Assembly: GCA_026225945.1 (NCBI GenBank)
Contig: JAMJFZ010000770.1
Span: forward strand, 3,782,001-3,846,000
DNA length: 64,000 bases
From: Cricetomys ansorgei
Taxonomy: Eukaryota; Chordata; Mammalia; Rodentia; Nesomyidae
Direction of reading: 5' to 3'
Shown here: positions 23,761 to 34,748 of the stretch, one piece after another
Position numbering within the stretch: the stretch's first letter is position 1
Layout of the letters: the number at the start of each line of letters is the position of its first letter
The notes under the pieces: model-generated
Databases searched by the model: none
The model's input: the letters and a program-made list of their open reading frames with translations, nothing else
Told to the model about the DNA's origin: nothing
Translations under genes and position numbers: made by a program

Positions 23761-24224
23761 TTAGATAGTGTTTCTCAGTGACAGTGGAGCTCTTTGCTTT
23801 TCAGTTGTGCCGGTGGACAGTGATCCTTCTGTCTCCACAGACCCCACCCTGCACAGAGTTGGTGTTACAGGTATGCACATATATGCATTCACGTGTACAC
23901 ACTCACACATCACAAACTCAACAAAGTTTAAATAAAATATATGTATTTAGAATTATAAAATTATGAAATCAATAACTAGAGAATAAACTGGGGAAATTTC
24001 TAAGGCATTTTTCCTCTACTCCCCTAAGTGACAAATCAGGAGTTTCACAAGAAAAACATATTAAACTTAAAAAAAAAATTATTTGGGTTTTTGCGTTGCC
24101 AAACAGTTTAAATGTAACATCATGCAATAAAAATACATGGACACACAGTTGGAAGAGCATATCAAAGGATCCTTCATGTTCTTTATCCAATTGCCCATGC
24201 AGTTATGTTTTACAAAATCATAGG

Positions 24225-24410
24225 ATGGCTATTCTTGTAGAGGACTCAGATTCAGTTCCCAACATCCACATGGCAGCTCCAACCATCTTAACTCCTGTTT
24301 CAAGGAATCCAGTGCCCCCTTCTGGCCTCAACAGGCACAACGCACTCGCTGTGCACATACACACAGGCAAGAATGCATATACACAGACATACTCACATAC
24401 TAAATCCCAA
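24225..24410 (+). repeat. B3/B2 SINE, 5' truncated
   Basis: ATGGCTATTCTTGTAGAGGA, TCAGTTCCCAACATCCACAT, GGCAGCTCCAACCATC, GTGCCCCCTTCTGGCCTCAA and GGCACAACGCACTCGCTGTG lead to a CA-rich tail. This is the usual B3 block order. Confidence 0.75.
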
Positions 24411-24737
24411 CACATCTTCCTCATTTTCTCCCCACTTTCTTCACCCCTCACTAGCCTACTGGCATGTTCTTCATTTCTATTATTCTGTTTTGTTTTGTTT
24501 TTTAAGAATGTTATGTGAACCGAATCAAATAGTATTGTTTAATGCCATTTAATAAATATCATTTAATAAATACCATTTAATAAAATAGTTGTTTTATTTT
24601 TTCTACACATGATTCTCTAGAAGGTCATCTAAGTTGCTGCTATGTCAACAATTCATTCCTTTTTATTGCCATATGCCCAATGTTTCCAAGGCCAATGTAT
24701 GGGTATACTAAGTTTGTTGAACCCACTTAAAAAACTA

Positions 24738-25020
24738 TGCTTGGGGTTGAGGAGAAATGTGAACCACTGAAGTGCTTTCCATACAAACAGAAGAACCCAA
24801 GTTCCAATCCCCAGCACCCACATAAGACACAAGAGCTGTTGTAACAACCCTCCAGGGTTGAGGAAGGGGAAGATCCTCCAGGAGGATCCCTGGAGCTCGC
24901 TGGTGGCCAGCCCAGTAAATCATTGAGCTCCAGGGTAAGGGAAAGATGCCATCTCAAAACAAAAGGCAGAAAATGATAAAGGAAGACACTCAACATTCAT
25001 CTCTGGCATGTGTGCATGCA
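24738..25020 (+). repeat. B4 SINE
   Basis: Head GGGGTTGAGGAGAAATGTGA, then TCCAATCCCCAGCACCCACA, then the B1-like half (TCCAGGAGGATCCCTGGAGC, GGTGGCCAGCCCAGTAAATC) and the terminal AAGGAAGACACTCAACATTC. It passes directly into the GA/GAA satellite. Confidence 0.75.
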
Positions 25021-25350
25021 CAGAGAGAGAGAGAGGTGGAGAAAGAGAGAGAGAGAGGTGGAGAAAGAGAAAGAGAGAGAGGTGGAGAAAGAGAGAGAGA
25101 GAGGTGGAGAAAGAGAGAGAGAGAGGTGGAGGGGAGAAGAAGAAGAAGAAGAGGAGGAGGAGGAGGAAGAGAAGAAAAAGAAGAAGAAGAAGAAGAAGAA
25201 GAAGAAGAAGAAGAAGAAGAAGAAGAAGAAGAAGGAGAAGGAGAAGGAGAAGGAGAAGGAGAAGGAGAAGGAGAAGGAGAAGGAGAAGGAGAAGGAGAAG
25301 GAGAAGGAGAAGGAGAAGGAGAAGAGGAAGAAGAAGAAGAAGAAGGAGAA
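25021..25350. repeat. GA/GAA/GGAGAA satellite with a ~20-bp minisatellite at its left end
   Basis: Left part: about five copies of a ~20-bp unit GAGGTGGAGAAAGAGAGAGA. Middle: (GAA)n from about 25170 to 25233. Right: (GGAGAA)n to about 25325 and a further GAA block. From 25128 to 25350 every base is a purine (223 bp). Long frames encoding poly-E, poly-K, poly-R or, on the minus strand, poly-L are artefacts of the repeat. Confidence 0.97.
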
Positions 25351-25619
25351 CTAGAACTGAGCTCTTCCAGTTTGGAGCTATTAAATGATTAAATGAAGCA
25401 GCTAAGATCACGTATACAGGTTTTATTTTAAATATATGTTTTTATTCTTTTTAGATTAAAAGTCCAAGAGATCCCTGGCTGGGCCATATAGTTGTTAGAT
25501 AATTATCTAGTAAGTCATAGAGATGCTTTTTAAAGAAGTTGTACTGTTCTTCACACCTCTGAGCCTTTTGAGGGACCAAGTCTCACTTCTCCCTTGGTCT
25601 TTCTACTGCAGCTGGATCA

Positions 25620-27890
25620 GTCTTTCTGACAGGTGTGTTGTGATACCTCTCTGGTTGTACTTTGTCTTTCTCTGATGGCTACTAATGTTAAACATCTTTC
25701 TGTGCGCTCACTATCAATCTGGTTAACCTCTTCAGTGAACCTGTTGATCTGTGCTGTGTTTTCTAATCTAATTACTTCATTGTTGTTTTCAAACGTTCAT
25801 TCTATATTGTAGGAATGTCCTTTGTCAGATACATAGTGATTTGCACATAGCTTCTCCTGGCCTTTAGTTTGTCTTTCCCTCTTCCTAACAGGATCTTTGG
25901 CAAAGGAAACACATTTGATGATCTAGTTTGATGAGGCTTGGATTACTGATTTTACTTCCATGGCTCACATGTTCGGTATCCAGTTCAGGAACTCTGCGTA
26001 CCTCCTACACTAACTCTCTTATCCCTGGTGTTTTTTGGAAATTATATAGTTAACATTTTATGTAATCCATTTGGAGCTGAGTTTTATATATAGTTATGAC
26101 ATTTAAACTTGTATTCATAATTTTAACTCTGAATACCCGATCATTCCGACACCATTAGCTGAAAAGTTTCCATCAAATTACCTCCACACCATTGTCAAAC
26201 ATTAGCAAGACACATTTGTTTGGGTTTATTTCTGTGATCTTTCTTTACCCCATTGATCTTGTATTGTCTGAGCCTCCATCCGTACCATGTTGCTTTGATT
26301 ACTGTAGCTACATGTAGGCTTAAATACAGGATAGGATATTTACCTTGGTTTATTCCTTCATCAAGATAGTTTTCACCATTCTCATTCTGTACTGCATAAG
26401 TATCAGAATAGTTATATATTCCCACCCTTTGTGACATTTTGATAGGAATTGCATTAAATCTATACATCCATAAATAGATTATTGGAATCTTCTCAATGTT
26501 AAATTTCCTAATTCATGAAAATAATGTCTCCATTTAATCAAGTTTTCTTTATTTTTATATAGTATATATAATATTGTAGCATATATGATATATGTAATAA
26601 AATATAATGTAGTCTATATAATATAATCTGGGTCCTACACATATTTTCTTGACTTTATATCTGAATATTCCATTTTCTTTGGAGTTATTATGAGTATACT
26701 TTGTTTTTATTTTTCATTTTTGTTTTGATATCTGGTGCTCATACATAAATATGTGGTTCATTTTTTGTGCCCCTAGTTTTGTATCCTGTGACCTTAATGA
26801 ACTCCTAGAGTAACACTAGGAACTTTTGTCTTTTCCTTTGTTCTGTGTGACAGATTCTTTAGAATTTTATACATGTAGAACCATGCCATCTGTATAGCAA
26901 GGCAGATCTAAATGCCTGGTTTCTTTTCACTGACTTACTGCAATAGACTAATTTCCAACAATACATTGAATGAGAGTGTTACAGTCCATGCACCTTTGAA
27001 TTGACCCCAGTATTAGAGAAGCACTTGAGCCTATACTGTCAGCCTGGCCTTAGTGTAGGGTCTATGTAGATGTTCTTTACTGAGTTGGGAAAGTGTTCTG
27101 TTCCCAGTTTACTGACAGTGCTTAGCATAAATGGGTGCTGGATTTTTACCGACTGTTTTGCCTGTGTCTATTCATATGACCATCTGATTTTACTCTTGAG
27201 TCTGTTGATATGGTAGCTTATATTAACTACCAGTCTTCAAATATTGAACCAACCTTGCATGCTTGGAATAAATCTTATAAATAACCATACTTTAAATTAT
27301 TTATATGTTAAGAATTTTACTTGCAAATACTGTATTGCTAGCATTGAGGCCTCAGTTCATGAGAGATATTGGTCCGTAGATTTTTTTAATCAACTCTTTA
27401 TGTGTGGGTGATATTACTTTGACAAAATTAATTGAGATGTGTCCCTTCCTATCTATTGGAAGACACTGTGCAGAAATGACATGAATTCTTCTTCAAATAT
27501 TTGATAAAGTTCATCAACAAATTATTGAACTTGGAGATTTTTTTAAGATCTTCATGTTACCCATCAATTTTCTAACAGTTCCAGGACTGCTTGAGCTCTC
27601 TATCTCTTCTTAGCTCGGTTTGGTAGTTTGTGATTTCAGAAAAAAAATTATTCTAAGTTGACAGATTTATGCAAATCTATTCATAGTATTCTCTTATTAT
27701 TATGTTAATAAAGTTGTATCATTTGTGATTGGGTCTGTTTCTTTTTTATATCAGCAATTTATTATTCATTTTATCTTTCTTTTTATCTTTTTCAGCCCAG
27801 CTTGAGGTTTCAGAATTTTATCATTATATCTGGGGGGAGACAAAAAGAACTGGGATTTTTGTTCCATTAAATTTTTCTCTCTTGTTTTCC
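25620..27890 (-). repeat. Old L1 (L1M-type), ORF2 3' region, antisense
   Basis: Read on the plus strand, the landmarks are those of antisense L1 ORF2 from its 3' end inward: TGATGGCTACTAATGTTAAA, GTCCTTTGTCAGATACATAG, CCATGTTGCTTTGATTACTG, GATAGGAATTGCATTAAATC, GTTTTGTATCCTGTGACCTT, CATGCCATCTGTATAGCAAG, TGAACCAACCTTGCATGCTT, GAGAGATATTGGTCCGTAG and CAGCCCAGCTTGAGGTTTCA. All reading frames are broken by many stops and indels. No intact reverse transcriptase remains. Confidence 0.8.
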
Positions 27891-28399
27891 TACGTTGGAG
27901 TCCCTTGATTTCTGATCCCATCATTGTCACACCTTAATCAGCTAGCTTTGAGTTTGTGCTCTTTGTTTTCCTACCTTATCTAGGTGGAATGCCAGTCTTT
28001 GATTGGAGCCCTTCCTGCTAAAGGAAAGCCTTCTGTGGAGTTCCTTCCTCTGCTCGCTGCCCCTGCTGCCCCAAGTCACCAATCTGCTTTATTTTCCTGT
28101 TCACTGCACACGAATTCTTAAAAATTTCCTTTGAGAGTTCCTATTGCCCTACGCTCACTCGGATTTACATAAGCAGTGGGACAGTCACACGGTTGGAGTC
28201 CCCACAGGACAGGCTCCCTATACGACCCACCAACATGGCCAGTTCAAGCTGCACCTTTGTAATAAACAAACCCACAAGGGAAGCGTCTTTCTGGGTTGTT
28301 TCTTTCTAGATGTTTTGGGGATTTTTTTTTCATCTTTAGTGTTCAGAATTATGAATATGTTGTACCTGGTCAGGGATTTCCTTGGGTTTGATGAGCTTC

Positions 28400-29755
28400 T
28401 CTCCACTTCTTGAATCTTCTGGTGTCTTCTGTTAAATTTAGGTCAGTACGCCTTTACAGATCTTCATTTCCAGAATTTCAATGGCCCATGCTGATGTTGT
28501 CAGCTAAGTCCCTGGAACACTGCCGTATTCTGTGTATTTTCCCTGCTGATCTGCCCTCTAGCTCCCTAGTCATTATCCCTGCTCATCTCTACTCCGTTTT
28601 TGAACCCATCCAGATAGATTTTTATTTGTTATTGCATTTTCCTACAATACCCATTTTTTCTTGCGTTTCAAGTTCTGCTTCTTCACTGAGATATTTTATT
28701 TTTTCACTTGCTTGAAGAGAATTCATAATTACTTATTGATGAATTTTTACGTCTACTTTAAAAATCCTTCACAGGTGCTTCAGCATCTGATTCATCTCTT
28801 TGCTGATTGTCTGTTATTGCTCACAGTGTGGCTTTCCTGCTTGCTCCATGACTCAGTTTTGTTGTTGCTGTAGATGTCATGAACTCAATTCTATTTGATT
28901 CTCTTCTCTGTTAAAAATCAAGTTGTCTCTTTTCAAAGATGCAACTGAGGGCTGGAAGAGTAGCTGTGCTCAGTTTCCCACTGGTCCTCACTGTCACTAA
29001 AGGACACTAAGTAAAGGACTGACTCACTGGTTTTGTTGCTGGGAATGGAGGGTGGGGGTGGAGCTGACACCAGGGAAGGACGGTGGAGGACCCAAGTCTT
29101 GCTTCATACTTTCTCACTCCCCACGTGATGATAAGGGGGTGGAAATTGCTCTATGAGGCTCACTAATTCCAAAGTAGGAGGGGAAAAGACCATGGGCTCT
29201 TTCTTCTAACAGGGCTTTTTTTTCCTGTCTCTCTGTGAGTGGAGGCTCAGTTTCCCACTGGAGGCCACTGGTGCTATCATGGTGGGGACTGGCATGCAGA
29301 TTGTTTCCTCTGGGCAAGGAATTAAAAAGCAGCTCCCCCAGCCAACCCAGCTAACATGGTTTTGGCACAGAAACTGGAGCAGTGCCTAGTTCCGCTGGGG
29401 GAAATGAAAGGTCTCTATTCCTCCTGACTTGGCATCACTCAGAGCCCTTTCTGTTCCTGTGAAGCAAAAGGAGACACATGAAGGCTAGTGGAAGGCCAAT
29501 TCCTGGCTCCTGTCCATAAAACTGCATGTATCTGCAGGTGAAGGCTTCTACTGGTGCTCAGCTGGGTAAAGTAGGTATCACCATGCATGTTTGCTGTTGT
29601 TAGGCTGCCCTATTCCTGGTCCTTCAGTTAGCGGTAATAGGTTTTCCTGGAGGTTTTTCTTTTTTTCCTTTCTTTCCATTCCTGTTGAAGTTTCTGGATC
29701 AGAAACCTCAGCAGCACCTTCCTGGGATGTCTAGAGAACAAGAAAACCCCAAAGG
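28400..29755 (-). repeat. Probable 5' portion of the same old L1, antisense
   Basis: Words such as CACTTGCTTGAAGAGAATTC, AAAATCCTTCACAGGTGCTT and CTGATTGTCTGTTATTGCTC, and later TGGTCCTTCAGTTAGCGGTA and GTTTTCCTGGAGGTTTTTCT, resemble antisense L1M 5' UTR/upstream sequence. They lie in the right direction relative to the ORF2 block at 25620-27890. The intervening 27.9-28.4 kb was not assigned. ORF1 and much of ORF2 seem deleted. Confidence 0.5.
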
Positions 29756-31018
29756 TGCACACCACGCTACTTCTATTTAATCCCAAGAGCCATTCCTCCT
29801 CCTATCCTTCATGGTTCTCCTACACTTGTCTTGCACCGAGAGTTCTTCAGTTTTAAGAAGGGCCTGGGGTGAAGCACTCTGGTTTGCCACGACTGAAACC
29901 CAGAAAAAACATCTCAATGTGCACTTTTAAAAGCACAATAGATTTGCGAGAAAGGAAGCAGGTAGTCAATATTCAACTTGGACCCAGCACCCAGCTTATG
30001 GCACAGCTGTGGCCAGCAGACATGGCCTCCCTGGGTTCATCTCATAGCCCTTTTGATCCAAGAGTCCTTCCCTAGGGCATCTATCCTTTGACTTTGTACA
30101 CATGGGTTAGTTTTACCTGGGAAACTCACCCCATCTACCACTAACTAGCAGTAACTAGTAATCTACTCCTAAAGGCTGCAGGCAGATTTTCCTCTGGGGT
30201 ATGGAGTAGTTTGTGTACTCTCCCTTCTTTAGAGAGTGAATCTTGCTTTCCTCCACTCACACCAAACAGGTGATTATTTTTCAGCACTAGTTTTCTGATT
30301 CCCTAACACCATTCTGACACCATCCTAACACCCAGTGATTCAGTCCATTTCTGACTCTGACGACTACCAGTCAGTGTAGACCGTCTAGGGTAAGGGCCCA
30401 ATCCCTCAAGGCTGCCCTGATTTCAAACACTATGGCTGAATCCTAGGCCATGAGTACTCCCACAGGCCAGCTATAAATGCAGGGATCCATATAACCACAT
30501 CCCACCCAGGTTCAATATTCACGAGGATGACCCCAGAACTCAGGGAAACACTCCATTTATGTTTGCAGGTACATCACTAAGTCTACAACTCAGACGCAGG
30601 TAAATTGGAAGTGGTGTCTAGGGGAAAATGTGAATGAGAAAAGAGTGTCCTGGAACTTCCATGCCTGCTTTGAGCATGCACTTCTCCCAGTATCCCACGT
30701 GCCTGCCAACTAGGTATACTCCAAAGCCCTGTCATCTAGCAATGCTACATAGGCTCCACTTCATAGACGTGATGAATTAAGCCACCATTGTTAGTAGGGA
30801 AATGAACTCATCCCATCCTCTCCCTGATTCCTGGAAATCTGGAAGTTTCTATTCTGAAGCCAAGACCTGGTTCTTCTTGACCAAACCCCATCCTAACAGA
30901 GTCTAGAGGCCACCAGATACCTCGTCAGCATGCAGAAGTCACTCTTGTCTCTCAGGAGATTCCACAGGGTTTAGAGATTCTGTGCCAAGAACCAGAGGGA
31001 AATCACAAATGTAAATAT
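29756..31018. other. Unique-looking sequence
   Basis: No repeat landmark or gene was recognised between the L1 and the TG satellite. Confidence 0.35.
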
Positions 31019-31020
31019 AT

Positions 31021-31021
31021 A

Positions 31022-31068
<47 letters not shown>

Positions 31069-31470
31069 GTGTATGTGTGTGTATGTGTGTGTATGTGTGT
31101 GTGTGTATGTGTGTGTATGTGTGTGTATGTGTGTGTGTGTGTATGTGTGTGTGTGTATGTGTGTGTGTGTGTGTATGTGTGTGTGTATGTGTGTGTATGT
31201 GTGTGTATGTGTGTGTATGTGTGTGTGTATGTGTGTGTATGTGTGTGTATGTGTGTGTGTGTGTATGTGTGTATATGTGTGTGTGTATGTGTGTGTATGT
31301 GTGTGTATGTGTGTGTGTATGTGTGTGTGTGTGTGTGTGTATGTGTGTGTGTGTATGTGTGTGTGTGTGTGTATGTGTGTGTGTGTATGTGTGTGTATGT
31401 GTGTGTATGTGTGTGTGTATGTGTGTGTATGTGTGTGTATGTGTGTGTGTGTATGTGTGTATATGTGTGT

Positions 31471-31512
<42 letters not shown>
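31021..31512. repeat. Large (TG)n/(TATG)n satellite
   Basis: About 490 bp made almost only of TG dinucleotides with A replacing G at intervals of mostly 8-18 bases. From 31067 to 31512 purine and pyrimidine alternate without a break (446 bp). The single interruption is GTGTGAGTGT at 31061-31070. Long C/V/M/Y frames on one strand and H/T frames on the other are artefacts. Confidence 0.98.
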
Positions 31513-31568
31513 TCCCACCACATTTCTCTACTGAGAGCTACTTGGGATGTCAACTTGGAATCTTTATC

Positions 31569-31976
31569 TGTGATAGTTAACTTTTATTGTCAACATGTCA
31601 AAAACCTAAACACACCTGGGAAAAGGGAATCTCCATTGAGGAATCGCTTCCATCAGATTGGCCTGTGAGCATGTCTGTGGGAGGGACATTTTCTTGATTG
31701 ACAATTGATGTGGGAGAGCCAGCTCGTTGTGGGTGGTACCATCACTAGGGAGGTAGCTAAGGCTAAGACTGTATAAACCAAGGAAGCCTGAGGGAGAAAG
31801 CCTCTAAGCAGCACTGCCCCTGTGGCCTGTGTTTCATCTCCAGCCTCCAGGTTCCTGCCTAGAGTTACTGCCCTAGTTTCCCTCAGTGATGGACTGTAGA
31901 GTGTAAGATGAAATAAACTCTTTCCTCAAGTTGTTTCTGGTTAGAGTATTATCACAGCAACAGGATTTGAATAACA
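31569..31976 (+). repeat. ERVL-MaLR LTR (ORR1-like), near full length
   Basis: Starts TGTGATAGTTAACTTTTATT, then AAACACACCTGGGAAAAGGG, GGCCTGTGAGCATGTCTGTG, TTCTTGATTGACAATTGATG, GACTGTATAAACCAAGGAAG (TATA-like region), GATGGACTGTAGAGTGTAAG and GAAATAAACTCTTTCCTCAA (polyadenylation signal). Ends near ATCACAGCAACAGGATTTGA with a terminal ACA at 31974-31976. Complete LTR architecture without internal sequence: a solo LTR. Confidence 0.85.
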
Positions 31977-32961
31977 CTGTCCTATCTATAGGACAGAGAA
32001 AATTGTTTGTTCTTTATAAACAGTTTTTTTTTCAGGTTTTATTTCATTAAATGCCAGAATATAGTAAACTGTCTAATGGAAGAATTGGCCTTATGCTATG
32101 CTTTTCCCCAAATCTGAGAGAAATCTTGGTTTCTCTGCTCTAAGTAGTCTCCCTCTACCTCTACAAAGCCCAGGTGGCCAGCTCCTCTTCACATACAAAG
32201 CCAGAAGAGTTCCCCACTACAAAAGGGACTAAAAGAAGACAGCTTTCCTTTCAAATGATCCATTCTCCAGAGACTCTGCCTTGCCAGCTTTTGTTATCTC
32301 AGTGTCTGCCATATTCAAAAGTGATTTTTGTACAGCCATTTTTAATATTTTTTACTGAGATTGTCATAAACCATGCATCCCATGCAGAAGCTAATCCTAC
32401 TACTTCTTCAACTGTTTCAGAAGGCTTGGTCCATTAGAACATACTTAACACTTAATTAAGGTGGCACAAAACAAGCAGTTGCCAACTCAAGTTTATTTAT
32501 AAATTTTGGTGCAGAAGAAAATGTCTATCCAAAAAAAAAAAAAACAACCTAGCAACACATTAAAGTATATGGCACAGCAGGAATTCAAGGATGGTTTGGA
32601 CACGTTGCATTAGTTAGTAATAAGAACACGTTTCTCTAGTTTGATAATAAAGATCATCACAAAGCCAATATCTAAGACTGGAAAACAAAAACAAGCGTCC
32701 ACTGAAACAGAAATAAATTGATATTCCCTTCCTTTGAGAAGGCAAAAGCTGGCACTGTCCTGAACTGTTAGAAAGCAAAGGTTCCCAACAATATTTAAAT
32801 ATTCTTCAAGCACTCCCACACTAAAATTTCATTAAAGAAACATATGAGGTATTTAAAAATCAGAAAACAGAGGCAAAAATTAGCCCATGTCAGATGAGAC
32901 AACCCTTTATCTGGAGACCGCAGAATAATTAACTGAAATACTGCTAGATAGAATTAAAAAA
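31977..32961. other. Unique-looking sequence
   Basis: No family was recognised. Contains a short palindrome GTCCTATCTATAGGAC (31979-31994) and an A14 run near 32532-32545. Confidence 0.35.
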
Positions 32962-33165
32962 AAGACTGGGGCCTGGCTCATCTGCTAAGACCACTGTCTG
33001 CTCCTCCAGAAGGCTGGGGTTCAGTCTCCAAATCACAGCAGGCTGTTCACAATTGACTAGTACTCTAGTTTCAGGAGGTCTGGTATCTTCTCGCCTCTGC
33101 AGGCGCCTGTACACATGTGCTACACATACCAACAAGCAGACACATACATCTACACATACATTTAA
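32962..33165 (+). repeat. B3/B2 SINE
   Basis: GGGGCCTGGCTCATCTGCTA, AGACCACTGTCTGCTCCTCC, AGAAGGCTGGGGTTCAGTCT, CAGGCTGTTCACAATTGACT and TCTGGTATCTTCTCGCCTCT, then a CA/TA-rich tail. Diverged copy in plus orientation, ending against an antisense SINE. Confidence 0.7.
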
Positions 33166-33376
33166 GAAACTTACTTGTTTTTATGTTTATGGGTGTTTTG
33201 CCTGAATGCGTATTTGTGCACCATGTGTACACACAGCTGAAGGAGGCCAGAAGAGGGTTTTGGAGGGGCTGGAGCTACAGATGGTTGTGAGCCACCATGC
33301 ATATGCTGAGAATCAAACCCAGGTGCTCTGGAAGAGCAGCCAGTGCTCTTAAACATGAGCCATTACTTCAGCCCCA
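33166..33376 (-). repeat. B3/B2 SINE
   Basis: Antisense landmarks: GCACCATGTGTACACACAGC, AGGCCAGAAGAGGGTTTTGG, GATGGTTGTGAGCCACCATG, AATCAAACCCAGGTGCTCTG, GAAGAGCAGCCAGTGCTCTT and the antisense head ending TTCAGCCCC. With the SINE at 32962 it forms an inverted pair joined tail to tail. Confidence 0.85.
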
Positions 33377-33417
33377 AATAATAGTTTTTTAAAGATGAAA
33401 AAAATCTTGAAAAAGAC

Positions 33418-33723
33418 TGTTATGGCATAGATATTTAATGGTCCCTGAAGATGCTTATGTGAATGCATATTCACCAGCTTGGGACACTATAGGGGCAGTG
33501 GAACTTTAGGTTGTGTGATCTGGTGAGAGGTCATGAGATCACTGGGTGTGTATCCTTGAAGATTATACTGGAATCCTAGTGCGGTCCTCAACATTTTTTA
33601 TTTTTGGCTGCCTTGAATGAGCAGGCCTCTGCTAGGTACTCTTGCCATATCTGGTGCCATCACAGACCCAAAGGAACCATGTCCAGTGAACAGGGATGAA
33701 AACCTTTGAAAATGTGAACCAAC
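33418..33723 (+). repeat. ERVL-MaLR LTR (MT/MTE-like), left fragment
   Basis: Starts TGTTATGGCATAGATATTTA, then GTGTGATCTGGTGAGAGGTC, TGTGTATCCTTGAAGATTAT, CTTGCCATATCTGGTGCCAT and CAAAGGAACCATGTCCAGTG, reaching ACCTTTGAAAATGTGAACCA, where it is cut by another LTR piece. It resumes at about 33957. Confidence 0.7.
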
Positions 33724-33956
33724 CGCTCACTGAGAGTTAACTATGCCATTAACAGTGCTGCCAGGTTCTGGCTTTCTCCTATTTGTCTTGGTTATGTTCA
33801 AGTCCCCACACCATGAGATGGTGCCCCCCTCATTTAGGATGGGTCTTTCTTCCCCTCGTTGATGCCATGGGAATAAGCTCACTGGAATAAGCATGCCCAG
33901 AGATGTGCAGCCATCTTTCAAAGATTCTAAGTCTCATCCAAGGGACAGTAAACATC
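33724..33956 (-). repeat. Second ERVL-MaLR LTR fragment nested in the first
   Basis: On the minus strand this reads as the 5' half of a MaLR LTR: TGATGTTTACTGTCCCTTGG, then ATGGCTGCACATCTCTGGGC, GGGGGCACCATCTCATGGTG and GGAGAAAGCCAGAACCTGGC. It interrupts a plus-strand MaLR, so it is the later insertion, possibly truncated. Confidence 0.6.
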
Positions 33957-34026
33957 ACCCGTCACAAAGCTTCTTCCCGTAAGCTGGTTTAGCTCAGGCA
34001 TTTTGTCACAGTAACAAAACCTGACC
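33957..34026 (+). repeat. ERVL-MaLR LTR, right fragment
   Basis: CAAAGCTTCTTCCCGTAAGC, TGGTTTAGCTCAGGCATTTT and GTCACAGTAACAAAACCTGA are the 3' end blocks of an MT/MTE-type LTR. They complete the fragment that starts at 33418. Confidence 0.65.
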
Positions 34027-34039
34027 AGGGAAGCCTGTT

Positions 34040-34335
34040 TACAAAATTAATTTATCAAAATGAAGCTCTTTCTCTCTATAAAGTCAATAAAAATAACCTA
34101 GACTATATAATAGATCCCATTTACCAAACAATAAATGTTGGCACATAAAGGAATAAATATAATAAGCAATGTGAAAGAACATGAGAAGATTTTAAGTGGG
34201 CAGAGAATGAATGAAAGCCAGAAGAATGGGAAGACACATCCTTTTTATTTCATTAAAAATACAGCATTGTAAGCACTAATAATGTCAAAATTACATTAAC
34301 AGTTCAACACAATCCCAGCAAAACAACGACGTGAC
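34040..34335 (+). repeat. Old L1 ORF2 fragment
   Basis: Words from the late part of L1 ORF2: AGACACATCCTTTTTATTTC, AATAATGTCAAAATTACATT and AACAGTTCAACACAATCCCA. Strongly decayed, plus orientation. Confidence 0.55.
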
Positions 34336-34523
34336 TCCCCTACAGCGGACAATGCGGCTTTGATCTCGTGCTGCTAATTATTGAAACAGTTGCATACTTT
34401 CTGGAATTTAGAAGTACTTTGAGGAACTCTTACCTGAACCACTGGAAAGAGACTGAAGCAGTCACCCTTGGGTGGTCTAAAATGTTCTGTGTGCATTCTG
34501 ATGATGTTCGTGATACTGTAGAG

Positions 34524-34748
34524 TGGTGGTTCTCAATCTACACGTCACTCCCTTTTGGGAGTCAAATGACCCATTCACAGGGGTTGCCTAAGACCATCTG
34601 CATATCAGAAATTTACATTATGATTCATAACAGTAGCAGAATAATGAAGTTATGAAGTAGCAACAAAAAATAATTTTATGGTTGGGCTCACTACAACATA
34701 AGGAACTGTATTTAAGGGTCACAGCATTAGGAAGGTTGAGAAACACTG
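34524..34748. mobile_element. URR1-type non-autonomous hAT-Charlie DNA transposon
   Basis: Terminal inverted repeats TGGTTCTCAATC (left) and GGTTGAGAAACACTG (right) enclose the URR1 core words GGGTTGCCTAAGACCATC, AAATTTACATTATGATTCAT, GAAGTTATGAAGTAGCAAC and TTTTATGGTTGGGCTCACTA. It is 225 bp and carries no transposase. Flanking 8-bp copies CTGTAGAG (34516-34523) and CTCTAGAG (34749-34756) differ at one base and fit a hAT target-site duplication. Confidence 0.92.

Noticed and set aside
24920..25411. Poly-Glu/Lys/Arg frames and a poly-Leu frame of 163 codons resembling a hydrophobic protein
   Set aside because: They arise from GAA/GGAGAA purine repeats read on either strand.
30939..31668. Long H/T- and C/V/M/Y-rich open frames (up to 215 codons) on both strands
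   Set aside because: They are translations of the (TG)n satellite. Stop-free frames on all strands are expected from a two-base repeat.
31979..31994. 16-bp near-perfect palindrome GTCCTATCTATAGGAC just after a MaLR LTR
   Set aside because: Considered as a target-site scar or a hairpin, but it does not match a 5-bp MaLR target duplication and has no other support.
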